64,000 bases of DNA. Origin: Oreohelix idahoensis. Its lineage: Eukaryota > Mollusca > Gastropoda > Stylommatophora > Oreohelicidae. The notes under the pieces are model-generated. The model was not told the origin of the DNA. It searched no databases and worked only from the letters and a program-made list of their open reading frames with translations. Positions within the stretch are counted from its first letter, which is position 1. Each line of letters starts with the position of its first letter. Below, piece after piece: positions 9,524 to 24,140 of this stretch. The stretch is from assembly GCA_024509875.1 (NCBI GenBank), contig JAMPIV010006391.1:248001-312000 (forward strand), read 5' to 3'. The position numbers and the translations under genes are program-made.

Positions 9524-11637
9524 GGTACCACAAACCGCCCGCTTTTTTGGTTGAAAACGCACGAAAGTTGAGAAAACTGAGGAAAATTCGTCAAGTTTAA
9601 GTCGTCACTGTCCCTTTGCTATTAAGCGGATTGTAATAAAATTTATATCACGATACTCATTATCCTCTTCTCTTTTGAAATGTATTAATTCCTGAATAAT
9701 AAAAGTTATTGAAGTATTTTTTTACTAATAAAAACTAACCGCAACGTTACGCGTAGTTTGCCCGGGCGCGCGGCCAACTCTCGGCGTTTTTGCCTCACCC
9801 CGCTTCATTCAAACGGGTTTCGCTTGGCCAGCAAACGTCTGATTTGCATACTGTTTTCACCATTATGATGGGAAGATGCATATCTTTAATTTCGTACATT
9901 GCAAGCTGTAGAAAACAAAGTGGAAGACGTCGATTTCTCAAAGTTAAGTTGAAATTTTACAAGATTTGACATTTTAAATGTTGTTATAATTGTTTGCAAT
10001 GTATGAGAAGATTTGGGAGCCATTTTCCTTTATTTGTGTGAAATTTTAAAGACTTCTGATATTTGCTGGTGGAGCTATTTGACTTTGAGTAAGTTCTGTA
10101 TCGCTCAAGTTAGGCCTAGAATTTTAGCGAAGGATAGAGAGCGAGGCTGTTCCATTGGCCGTGATAACTCCCTATTGCGATCAAGATCGAGACGCCACTT
10201 ATATTGGCTCATGTTCAAACATCATCACATCTTTTGATTTGAGATTGACTATACGTAAGTATATCACTTATTAACAATGTTTTGAACTTTAAATTTAAAT
10301 TTTACAATAGTTTTAATATTATTTAGCAATTTAACACGATCGCACAGTTTTTGTGTAACAACGTGGATTGAATTGTTATCACCACTTCAGACATTCGCAC
10401 ATCAATCTAATTTTTTCAAGAGCTTGAAAAGCTAAGAAAGTTACCAATTTGAATAAAAAATGCATGTTTTGATTAATTGGTAATTAAATGAAGGTTTCTT
10501 TTGCAACATAATAGGTTGAATTATGATTTCTAAAGCGAATGATATCGCAAGGCCGAATGCCAATGGCCGACATATTGAGTCAAGGCTAGGAAACCGGAAA
10601 ATTGTTACCATAACTAAAGACGAAAGTAGCTGACGATGTACTGAAATGTCCGGACTAGCAGGCATTAGTTGGTAGTCTTACCTCGAACATAAATATATAT
10701 AAACAGCTTTCATGAAATGCACTTTAAATACTTCAGACTCACGTATTCATGTTAATTAATATACATCTTAATTTAAGCTGGCTGTGCACTTTTCAAGTTT
10801 TAAGGTTCGTCCTGATTTTCAATGCACTACATGTATGATATAATAATAGTACATGTAATGCTCTATACATGTAAAGAAAATTCACTTCTGGAATTTTACT
10901 GTTACATATGACTCATACTACGATGGTATAAAAAAAACGTTTTTTAATGCTATTAACCAGTTGTTTTATCAAAAAATAGCGTTTAGATGTTGTTAATTAT
11001 TGTTTAGATGTTAATTATTGCCTACAAATGATTTTTAAAATGAGATATGGACAGTATTTTCAAAAAAACATTTTTCTTAATTTTCACATTCTTTTTCTTC
11101 CCCTGCGACAAATTGGCCTCTGGACATATTTTAAAAAGTTATACCAAGAACAAACTGATGTTCAAATCCTCTGAAAAAAAATTGGGTTGTATTTGTGTAG
11201 TATGCAGATTAATATGTGCATATTTAAAGCTTGTACCTTTTATATTTTTTGAAATATGATGATGTGAATATTGATGTTCATGCAAAATACTACATTTTTC
11301 GGTAATGATTTGCAATTTTTGGTCTCAAATATATTGATAATTATTCATGATGTAGCCCTAAAGTTTTCTTTATGTAATCAGTGTATAGCAGACTGTATGT
11401 TGTTTGTCAGAGAAGGTTCCAAGATAATATTTAAGAAAACGGGAGTACTCTGAAGTTGGTGTGATGTAACTTTTTCAACTTTGCGAAAGTCCCTACACTT
11501 TTAAAAATGCCGTAACTTTTTTATTTTTTGTCTGATTTTAAAATATAAAGTACAAAATTTCATGGTTTTCCAAGAGCTTTCAAACTGCATTGTTTTCTCT
11601 GGTGATTCTGTGCAAACAAAAATCACTTTGTGGTACC
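9524..11637. mobile_element. 2.1-kb unclassified DNA transposon-like insertion
   Basis: The insertion splits a LINE open frame and ends in 11-bp inverted repeats, GGTACCACAAA (9524-9534) and TTTGTGGTACC (11627-11637). Because GGTACC is itself a palindrome, part of this may be a 5-6 bp target duplication and part the true terminus. Beyond the first 11 bases the ends diverge. No transposase is recognisable; the frames at 10013-10237 and 11047-11453 are short and motif-free. A CpG-richer patch (9740-9860) contains an ATTTGCAT octamer (9843-9850). It is probably a non-autonomous element. Confidence 0.6.
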
Positions 11638-11639
11638 TA

Positions 11640-12743
11640 GTAAATGAGGTATTGCGGCTTAATGAGTCTGACAAACTTCGTTTGTTTGCTAGAGTGTTGA
11701 TTGCTTTCCACATATCTTTACTGTTTGTTTTGTTCTGAATTAAGTTTTTAAAGTATGTTTTCTTTTCTCTACGTATTAAATATTGTACCTTGTTTCTTTG
11801 TGCTCTGTATGTGTTAAAGTCCTTATTTCTGTGAGCTCGATCTTGCTGCCTCATGGCTTCCAGCACTGCTTGTGTGATCCAAGGAGATTTGATCTGTCGT
11901 TTCACACAAACTTCTTTAGCTGGTGCATGGTTATCAAACACACAATGAAAGATACGTGTCCAATGAGCTATGGCGTCATCGGGATCAGAAAGCTGGTAAA
12001 CATTGGACAGAGGTGCAGCTCACAAATCATGTAAAAATAGTCCATGGTTAAAATTTTTGAAACTTCTAAATTTAATACTTAAATGTTTATTTCTGGGAGC
12101 TTTATATTTATTCTTTGACCACATGCAACATATTGGATAGTTGTCACTCATTGCTACAATAGGAACAGAGCATTCTAGAATGTTATCTGTACAGGTGACG
12201 TAGATGTTGTTACCCTGGTAGGCTGGTTGACTATTTGTTTTAAGTTGTAAGATAGTATGATATTTTCCTATGCATGTCAATGTTGAAGTCACCCAAAAGA
12301 ATAATTTCTTTGGCAGTGGTAAATACTGTGTCCATCATAGTGGTAAAATTTTCATACCAGATGGTTCCTGCACTGGGATTTCTATAAAGATACCCGATTA
12401 GAAATTGTCCCTGACTGGGTATTTTTATTTCTAACCAAATGCACTCAGTCTCTGCTGTCTCTAAATCACTTCTGCGGCGAAAACTAATGGAATTGGAAAT
12501 ATATACTACTATACCTGTTTCTAGCTTACTACTTGAGTCTCGTCGAACAGTTGTAAAGCCTTGTAGTGTAATATCATCATCTGATATTTTGTCTTTTAAA
12601 CGACTTTCCGAAAGTCCAAAAACATGAAAAGTTTGATTCAGAATTCGTGTAAGTTCAGGAAGTTTGCCTAATAGATGGTATATGTTTAGATGACCCAGTC
12701 GTAGACCATCCTTAATTAACCATTGTGTCTGATTTGTATGCAT
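11640..12743 (-). pseudogene. endonuclease and linker region of the CR1/Jockey-like LINE
   Basis: From 12743 it reads 'LRLGHLNIYHLLGKL', 'VFGLSESRL', 'GIVVYISNSI', 'ECIWLEIKIP' and 'ILLGDFNIDMHR' (the GDFN catalytic motif of APE endonucleases). After a frameshift come pieces down to 12020, then 'DNHAPAKEVCVKRQIKSPWIT', 'HRNKDFNTYRAQRNKVQYLIRREKKTYF' and 'MWKAINTLANKR', the usual linker between endonuclease and reverse transcriptase. It is broken by at least two frameshifts. Confidence 0.8.
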
Positions 12744-12904
12744 TTAACTTTGGAGAGGGGGTTTAAAAATATCAATAACAAAAGCAGCGTTAACACAAAA
12801 ACCACGAATATTTAGACTAATTAACTTCACCAAGTAAGTGAAAGTAAAAATGTTAGTTCTTAATATTGATAACAGGGCTATTGAAAGTACAAATTTGGTA
12901 GATT

Positions 12905-13131
12905 AGGACGGGAAGGATGATGCATGGGGTAGAATGTGGTTGCGGGATATTCATGTGTTCTTGTTGTGGTAGACCCAAAAACACATAGAGAAGAGAACTG
13001 GAAACAGGGGAAAATGATGAGGAAAACATGGAAAGAACTTGAGCAGATGGCACAAGACAGAAAGTCTTGGCATGTGTTTGTTAAAGGTCTATGCTCCTTG
13101 GGGAGCTCAAGGGTATTGATTGATTGATTGT
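12905..13131 (+). pseudogene. 3' end of the split RTE-like LINE with (ATTG)n tail
   Basis: The plus strand encodes 'GRPKNT' and, after a frame shift, 'TWKELEQMAQDRKSWHVFVKGLCS', directly continuing the C-terminus interrupted at 6601. The element ends in 'attgattgattgattg' (about 13116-13130), a microsatellite tail typical of RTE-type LINEs. The right copy of the 28-bp duplication (13132-13159) follows at once. Confidence 0.8.
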
Positions 13132-13360
13132 ACTTTGTTTAGTTTACACTACACCTGTAGTACAATAATAGCTAGGTGTTACCTGTACTTCATTTACACA
13201 TTGTTTTTTTTTTAATGCAAATGCGAGAATCTGATTTTATCAGTAGTAAAGTAAAAAGATTCATATTTAAACCAAACATTTTTATATAAATCATGTGTAA
13301 AGATATTTCAACAGATAAGATACATCATCCAGTATTTTTTCTCATTGTCATTCTCTAGAC

Positions 13361-13974
13361 CAGACTTTCTCAACATTTTTATCCTGGAGGAACCCTTTAA
13401 ATAATCTTGAAGTCTCAGGGAACCCCTGCATAAAAATTATTTAATATCTACAGCTCATGGTACCTTGGCGTGATCAGTAAGTTGTAAATATAATAATCCA
13501 ATGAAAATTGTGAATGCTTTTTTTTTTTTTTTTGAGAGAAAAATTTTTGTTGCTGTGGATCTGTTTATTTTGGCCAAGTTATTAGTTTACTCTTTTTTGT
13601 GTGGTTCTCCCTCCCCAAAGAGAATATCAACTCTAATGCTAGTCAGTAGTGAAGGTAGCAGAAACTTCAGTTTTTCATCTTTTCAAATGTCATACTTTAT
13701 TTTTTTTTTAAATCTTATCCAAGCAGGCCTAAAAGTCTTATCACAAATTTCTACTCTACATGATGCTAATGAAATATGGTATTTGCAAGAGTGAACACGG
13801 TCCTATTGTGCACTGCCATATGGGCTACTCAGTAACTGCCTACCACTGTCAGCGCTAGCATGAGGAACTACATACAAGGTTAAAAAAAAAACTTTTTTTT
13901 TTTGCTGTCATGGGATCCCTAGTAACCTCTTGTGAAACCCCAGGGTTCTGTGGAACCCCGGTTAAGAAATCCTG
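13361..13974. mobile_element. 614-bp non-autonomous hAT element
   Basis: The element is flanked by perfect 8-bp direct repeats CTCTAGAC (13353-13360 and 13975-13982), the hallmark of hAT insertions. Its ends are imperfect inverted repeats, CAGACTTTCTCAACATT and the complement of AACCGGGGTTAAGAAATCCTG-type sequence, with subterminal 'ggaaccc' blocks on both sides. No transposase frame is seen (13501-13794 is T-rich and motif-free). Confidence 0.85.
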
Positions 13975-13982
13975 CTCTAGAC

Positions 13983-14403
13983 AGACATAAGAAGGTCAAA
14001 GAAAACATGAGAAATAAAAAAAACCAGGAAAGATGATGCAAAACTGGTGGGAATGACATGAACTAAAGATCTCTGCCGCAGAAAAAAGCTGAAAGATGAT
14101 TCATGTTTTTTATGCTAGGATTAGGATTAAACACCACTATTAAGAAAAATCAAGTGGACTATCAGAGATAAAAAAGGTTATGAACAAATGATATATGTAC
14201 TCAAGGAGTTCTATCATTATCTCTTTCACTCCTTATGAAGAAGCATGGAGCCACCACTGTAGTAGGTCACCTTGTAGGAAGCCTGCGCCAAACGTTCACA
14301 TGCTCTTGCTGTGGTGGTTTCTGTGACAATTTCTTTTAAATGATAATGGTGCCAGCCTCATGACCTTCACATTAGTTGCTTGTACAGTATGCCTGAGGGA
14401 GCC
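13983..14403. other. non-coding stretch
   Basis: Nothing recognisable before the minisatellite begins. Confidence 0.5.
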
Positions 14404-14960
14404 GCAGTTCTATTCTTAATTTATCTCATCAGAGACCTCAGGGAACTACCTTGGACAAGGAGATTCTATTTTTAATTTATCTCATCAGAGACCTCAGGGA
14501 ACTACCTTGGACAAGGAGTTTCTATTTTTAATTTATCTCATCAGAGACCTCAGGGAACTACCTTGGACAAGGAGTTTCTATTTTTAATTTATCTCATCAG
14601 AGACCTCAGGGAACTACCTTGGATAAGGAGATTCTATTTTTAATTTATCTCATCAGAGACCTCAGGGAACTACCTTGGACAAGGAGTTTCTATTTTTAAT
14701 TTATCTCATCAAAGACCTCAGGGAACTACCTGGACAAGGAATTTCTATTTTTATCTCATCAGAGACCTCAGGGAACTACCTTGGACAAGGAGTTTCTATT
14801 TTTAATTTATCTCATCAGAGACCTCAGGGAACTACCTTGGACAAGGAGTTTCTATTTTTAATTTATCTCATCAGAGACCTCAGGGAACTACCTTGGACAA
14901 GGAATTTCTATTTTTATCTCATCAGAGACCTCGGGGAACTACCTTGGACAAGGAGTTTCA
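14404..14960. repeat. 56-bp minisatellite, about 10 copies
   Basis: The phrase 'ttggacaagg' recurs at 14451, 14507, 14563, 14619 (one mismatch), 14675, 14731 (one base short), 14781, 14837, 14893 and 14944. This gives a 56-bp period, with two units shortened to about 50 by loss of 'aattta'. Units also carry 'cagagacctcagggaacta'. Copies are nearly identical, so the array is young or homogenised. The frame 14675-14968 only translates the repeat. Confidence 0.95.
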
Positions 14961-15595
14961 TAATTTAGCAACTGTGATGTTGTACGACATATAATGCTAT
15001 ACAGTATGTGAAGCTTACCACTGCATTTTGTATTATTTAAAGAAAGCCAATGAAAAATCACCATCATAATTCACATTTACATTTCTTTATTATCAGATCC
15101 TGAAGTAAGAAAATTTATGCTGCAAAAATATGCATGAAATTCCAAATCTGAATATTTCTAGAACAGGAAAGAACAGGCACAATATTTCAATTAAGAAATA
15201 ACGGAAAGACAACGTGGGGCTGGTAACCTCACCAAGTAAAAACAAAATGCTGCAAAAGTAAATGTAATGGTTTATAAGTGGCTTCTTGCAAAGAACAGAA
15301 CTGCATTTGTAAGTCATTAATTAACTATACTTGAAAGTACTTTACAAATTACACATTTTAATCACAAATAGATCAGGCTAAAAAAAATGGAAACATCAAG
15401 AAATGTTAAATGCTAGCTGATCAGTTTGTGAAGCCTGGTTCCCTAGGATAAGACAAAGTGCACACTAAAGGTAGCCAAAGTTTAATTGCTGCAGGTCAAC
15501 GTGTACTTTCCTGGAAAATATGTGTATGCATTTACCAATAATATGTCAAAACCAACATTATTTCTTATGACAGCTATTAATGTTGAGAATAATTC
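14961..15595. other. non-coding stretch
   Basis: I see no gene or known element. Confidence 0.5.
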
Positions 15596-15599
15596 TGCT

Positions 15600-15995
15600 T
15601 TGAAATATAAAAAAAAAAAACTGAAGATGTTACAGACTTTCATAAATTGGCGCTTGCACCGAAAAGAAGCACTGAAAAATGGTATGACGAGATCATCAGT
15701 GGAAAACTGATGGAATGAACTAAGTACATATGTAAAGAGGGTGAGGAAGAAGAGCTAGGTGTTGGATAGGACACACACTTAAGAAACCAGATGATAGCAT
15801 TACAAGGTAGTCCTAGTTCTGGAATCCCCAGGGTTAGAGACATAGAGGGAGACCTACAGAAGGTCATTAGATACAGGCATGACATGGATGAAGAACATAA
15901 GGAAAGACCTTGGATGGATGGCACAGGACAGGAAGGTTTGGCATGAACTTTCTGAAGGCCTGTACTCCACAGAGCTGAAGAATGATAAATGAATA
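15600..15995 (+). pseudogene. 3' fragment of RTE-like LINE
   Basis: Degenerate plus-strand coding reads 'LKMLQTFINWRLHRKEAL', then pieces matching 'GH.L.K..D.ITR', 'WNPQG' and 'TLDGWHRTGR', ending near 'acagagctgaagaatgataaatgaataaatta'. It is the same family as the copies at 4946-5530 and 6069-13131 but more decayed, with many stops. Confidence 0.65.
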
Positions 15996-16024
15996 AATTA
16001 TGCTTTATTAGATATAATCGAAAT

Positions 16025-16214
16025 CAGCGTTTCTCAAAATTTTCGGTCTCAGGACCTCTTTACACTCTTAAAAATGACTGAGGACCCCATAGAGCTTTTG
16101 TTTAAGTGGGTTATACCATAAGAGAATGAGAGTGAAAAGAAAAGATTATTATGGAAATAGTTTTGACCTGACGGACCCCCCATGGGTCCGCCAACCACAA
16201 TTTGAGAACCACTG
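16025..16214. mobile_element. hAT-like MITE
   Basis: The ends are CAGCGTTTCTCAAAATTTT and, reversed, CAGTGGTTCTCAAATTGTG, good inverted repeats of the widespread hAT type starting CAG(T/C)G. Subterminal 'ggacc' and 'ggtcc' blocks mirror each other. The flanking 8-mers (16017-16024 and 16215-16222) do not match, so the duplication has decayed or the ends were rearranged. Confidence 0.65.
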
Positions 16215-16909
16215 ATCTCTTAAGTGATTAAAAGGATTATTATACACGCTGATTTTATTAGATATAGTCTACATGCCTATACAATGAAATAGTCATTTAT
16301 AGCAAAGTCTCTTAAAGCATTCACAAGAAAAAGTTCATTGACTTCAACTAACAAAGCAGAAATTATTTATTTCCAGTTACATCTACAATTAATCTGTACA
16401 GATACAGGTCCATATCCTTGAATCTGAAATGCTTGGGGACAGCCAGGTTTCGGAAATAGGATTTTTTCGGTTTCTAGATGTTTCCAAAAAATTTGCCTTA
16501 AGTAGCACAATTCACCAAAAATATGTTCAAAAGTCAGCCCAAAAATCTTTTATTTTTGGAATATTTAGGTTTTCAAGTGTTTGGATTCAAAGATACAGAC
16601 CTGCAATTTGAAAGTATATAATACATACACAAGTTAAAAATGCAGAAGTTCTTCTCCAAAAATTAACTTGTCCCAGAATAAAAACTTAAAATATAAACAA
16701 ATGACAAAGTCATGACAAAGTTTATTACCATAAATTGCAGCATATAAGTCGACCTCAAGATGTTTAGTTACAATTTTGGTTTAGGCCTACACTCACCATG
16801 TAATGAGCCCCAAACATATGGTTGGCTATAACTGAAATGTGGATATGGTAACATGTGAAAGCATATAACAAGGCCGTACTACTTTCATCGAGATACTAAC
16901 CAAATTACC

Positions 16910-16914
<5 letters not shown>
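16215..16914. other. non-coding stretch
   Basis: AT-rich DNA with no recognisable gene. The open frame 16429-16611 looks random. Confidence 0.5.

Positions 16915-16947
<33 letters not shown>
16915..16947. repeat. (AT)n microsatellite, left block
   Basis: A pure TA/AT dinucleotide run directly abuts the Tc1 element. Together with 18434-18552 it forms one tract into which the transposon inserted at a TA. Confidence 0.95.
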
Positions 16948-20775
<3,828 letters not shown>

Positions 20776-20794
20776 ATTTTTTTCAAATTTTTTT

Positions 20795-21292
20795 TTCCCG
20801 ACACTGCCATAGATCTGACCACTGACGAAGTGAATAGGTATGGAGAAAGTCATCTCGCTCTGCACACAGGCAGGAATATATTTCAAGCACTAAATGCCAA
20901 AAAGTGGGGATTCAAACTATCTGCTCTCACTGATGCTAAAACATAATACTGCATGACATTGAAAACTTATACTGGTAAGGAAAATTATGAAGGCTGTGTT
21001 GGGACAACTTTCAGGGTTGTTAAAGATCTTCTTGATGGATAGGCAACAAAGGACATATTCTCTTCTGTGGTAGTTTTTATTCAGCCTTCAGCTTTATTTC
21101 AAGACCTGAAAGAAATTCAGATTAGTGCGTTTGGAACAGTAGCTGAAAATAGGAAGCATTTTCCTGAAGCACTGAAGAAAAAGCAACTCAAATTGAAAAA
21201 GACTAAGTTAGAACTTCCAGTGATTCTGACCCATATGCAGACTTATTTACGTCAGATCATCAACAACATTTACAGCAAGACTGAAGGATTTT
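20795..21292 (+). pseudogene. piggyBac-type transposase fragment
   Basis: The plus strand reads 'LNAKKWGFKLSALTDAKT', a stop, 'MTLKTYTGKENYEG' and 'VVKDLLDG', then 'ISAFGTVAENRKHFPEALKKKQLKLKK'. These correspond to the piggyBac blocks 'P.KWGIK.W.L.D..TGY', 'YTGK', 'vV..Ll', and 'GT.R.NR...P..lK.kKlkkGe'. It is only part of the DDD domain, with stops, and its ends could not be found. It starts within about 30 bp of where the hAT pseudogene ends. Confidence 0.75.
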
Positions 21293-22855
21293 AAAATGTG
21301 ATCATACATGCTTTCATTGGCAATAAAATATAACTGTGAAGCAAAATCAATCTTAGAGTTCAAATTTAGGTAAAGTTTTGCATTTCATTATCATCGTATG
21401 AGTCGACCCCTAGTTTTGGAGAGATTTTTTTCAGGCTTAAAAAGGTGACATATTCACAATTTACGGAAAATTACATCACTGTCCACCTATAGAACTGCTT
21501 CTCTTTAAAGGGTTGTGATAGGCACCTTACAAGCTTGTAGGCTGGTTTCAGGCAGCTCTTTCTTTCTGGATCTGCACAGCTTCCAGGCTTCCCCCGTGTG
21601 GTCAGATCAGGTTTCTGGATACACTCAAGTGCATTGCTGACATGAGGTATTTTAAGAATACCATGCATTATGCTAGACAGATCATTCAACATTGGCCATT
21701 TTCAACCTTGCTTGATCCACACAATCACTACCCAGCAAGAAATGCCAAAGAGTGTGAGCAGGTGGAAGCATGGACAGGTCTGAAGGGATTAGTGTCCAAC
21801 AGATCCAACCAATGATTTTCCCTCCAACCTGCCCACTCTACTTGTTTTGCCTAAAATATTGAGAACAGCCAAGATTTTTCCATTTCTTCAATGCCTGAAT
21901 GGGCATCAAAACCTTCATATTGTGGTGTGATTGTAATTGTGTACTCATCCTATCAAATTAGCACTAAACACAGCTTTACTTCCGTGAAGAAAAGCTGCCA
22001 CAATTCTGCTAATAGGTCCACATTATCAAAATTAAGTTAAAGGAAATGTGCTGAACTTTTTTTTCCTTTTTACTTTCAGTACAATGGTGGACTAAAACTG
22101 CAAATTTTCTAAGGACCCATCTTGATGAGAACAACTTTCTTTCCAACCTGTTAGAAAGTGAATTTCAGTTTTTAATAATTTCACAGTCTCGACTTAACCT
22201 GCACTATTCTAATGCATGCTACAACCAGGCTGCAAAAGAAAAATTTGTTAGCTACTATTGGTAACAATAAAACAAAACCTGGCATAGTTTTATGACCGAC
22301 TTACAAAAGTCATACAGAATCCATAATAGCTTTGGCCATGTGCCAACTGGCCTCAGAGAGTAAAATATAATCAAGCAGCTGCCAAAATCTCACAAATGTA
22401 CATTTTTACAACATCCTACTTGATTTTATCAGTCTTAAACAAATATATCAGCAATCATTTCTGACTCCGAGAATTTTAATTCTTCATCCCAGACATTTAT
22501 AAAGCAGTAAATAAAATCATGAAAAAGAAATGCCTTCACCAGGGTCATCAACAAAAATATAATAATAAAATTAGAAACACAACTGCTTTATCACTCACAT
22601 ATATTTATATACACTACACGCATTCACATTATACTTAATCAAATCAATAATGCTGTTTTTTTTCCCCCCAAATGATTTTTTTTTTCTTTTCGCATCCAGG
22701 TCCCGATAAATGTTTCACAAAGTTAAATATTACTTTTTTTTTAGAGCCTATTAGTTACATTTTTCAGAAAAGTACATATTCCATTCTTTGACAGCAAATG
22801 TATGCATAGGGTGACTATATTCAAAAATATAAAATTATATACAAAGGTCAAGTCT
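21293..22855. other. non-coding stretch
   Basis: No gene recognised. The minus-strand frame 21471-21692 has a non-random look ('KPDLTTRGKPGS', 'ERKSCLKPAYKL') but I cannot assign it. Confidence 0.4.
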
Positions 22856-22859
22856 TAGT

Positions 22860-23870
22860 TACTTACTTAGTCGTTCCCCTTCTACCGTGAGGTGTAGAGG
22901 TTTGGAAGAGAAAGCGCCAGACTATCCTATCGGCTGTCTTCCTCCTGGCCTGGTTCCATTCTAGTCCTCGGTCCTTCAAAGATTGTCTAATGTTGTCCTC
23001 CCATCGGACTCTGGGTCGTCCTCGGGGTCTGGATCCCTGGCTCTTTGTTTCCCATGCTTGTCATGGTAGCCGATCTTCTCCCATTCTGCAGACATGGCCA
23101 AACCATCTTAATTGGGACTGTTCTACTTGGGTCTGCAGGGGGTGGGATTTAAGGCCTTGACGTATCGTCTGGTTGCGTACCATATCTCTTCTTGTTACTT
23201 CAACCACCTTCCTCAGATACCTCATTTCTGAGGTTTGGATCTGGCTTTTATGGGTTGTAGTCATTGCCCATGACTCGCATCCATATGTCAAGACTGGGAC
23301 ATAGGTGGAGCGGTATACAGCCATCTTCGTTTTCTTACCAACCTCTCTCTTGCTGAGGAATCCTCGATTTATGGCCTGAAAAAGTCTCCCAGCTGCTGCT
23401 TTTCGAGTGGCCAACTCTTCTTTGATGCCTCCCTTTCGGTCTATAATAGCTCGAGGTATTTAAAGTGGTCGACCTGCTCCAGGACCTGTTCTCCCAGCTT
23501 AATCTGATGTCTTCTTTCTTCTCGTGATATCACCATGGATTTTGTTTTAGAGCTGCTTATGACCATCCCTCTCTTCTCCAGCTCTTCCTTCCAGACTTGC
23601 AGGTTGGATTGGAGATGTGCCTCTGATTTAGCAATCAGGGCAACATCATCAGCAAATGCCAGCTCCGAAATATAGACCTGTCTCATCTTCCAGTACCCTA
23701 CTGGATACTTTCTTGTTCTCTCCTTAAATGCCTTGATGACATCGTCCATAAGGAGTATGAAGAGGTAAGGTGATAGGATATCACCTTGTCTTACACCATA
23801 TCCTGTAATTATCCTGAATTTGCTCAGCTGAGCACAGAATCCAGGTTTACAAGTAACTTGTTTTACATTA
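22860..23870 (-). pseudogene. LINE reverse transcriptase C-terminal half
   Basis: From 23870 leftwards come 'GYGVRQGDILSPYLFILLMDD', then 'SELAFADDVALIAKSE' (catalytic FADD), 'KRGMVIS..KTK.M', 'LEQVDHFKYL', a frameshift near 23435, 'VYRSTYVPVLTYGCESWAMT', 'RYLRKVVEVTRRD', 'QSQLRWFGHVCRM' and 'GRPRVRWEDNIRQSL'. It ends at a TTACTTACTTAG (plus-strand) tail near 22861-22872. It is 5' truncated. A 160-bp fragment of the same family lies at 50430-50590. Confidence 0.8.
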
Positions 23871-24130
23871 TCCTTTATTGAAATGCCTCCGATATTATAT
23901 TTTCAATGGCAAATTAACTACAGCATCTCTATTATCAACCATAATTTATACATGTAACCGTGAGTGTAACTGGTTAATTGGCACATTTTACCTTGATAGT
24001 AACTGGTTAACAGATACACCAAAAAAGGAATCACAAGAATCATACAGGTAACTGGCTAAGACTTAGAGACTGACTCAATTCAAATACCTGAGAAATATCA
24101 TAATTGTTGTTGAATGAACAAAAGCAAACT

Positions 24131-24140
24131 TTAACATTTT
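24131..24140. repeat. 10-bp target-site duplication of RTE copy A
   Basis: TTAACATTTT at 24131-24140 recurs at 25403-25412, exactly bounding the RTE copy between them. Confidence 0.8.

Larger units (their letters stand above)
6602..12900 (-). mobile_element. CR1/Jockey-like LINE, split by two insertions
   Basis: On the minus strand the order is endonuclease (12743-12020), linker (11941-11640), reverse transcriptase start (9594-9055) and reverse transcriptase core and tail (8103-6841). A 3' UTR follows, ending near 6602 in 'aataaagttcgttcgtta'. Subtracting a LINE fragment (8104-9053) and a DNA element (9524-11637) leaves about 3.1 kb of coherent coding order, the normal size for such a LINE. 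The exact 5' limit (12745-12940) is not clear. It is inserted in the RTE-like LINE between 6601 and about 12905. Confidence 0.8.
6069..13131 (+). mobile_element. RTE-like LINE, internally deleted, split by nested elements
   Basis: The left half (6069-6601) carries part of an endonuclease domain and then, abruptly, the C-terminal reverse transcriptase region. The right half (about 12905-13131) carries the last residues ('GRPKNT', 'TWKELEQMAQDRKSW', 'KGLCS') and ends in an (ATTG)n tail. The halves are split by a minus-strand CR1/Jockey-like LINE (6602 to about 12900). The whole unit is bounded by the 28-bp duplication 6041-6068/13132-13159. It is 5' truncated and internally deleted near 6325. 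Confidence 0.8.

Noticed and set aside
14404..14960. CRISPR-like array
   Set aside because: Units are contiguous 56-bp tandem repeats with no unique spacers, in a eukaryotic genome.
16017..16222. 8-bp target duplication for the hAT-like MITE
   Set aside because: The flanking 8-mers do not match, so only the terminal repeats support the call.
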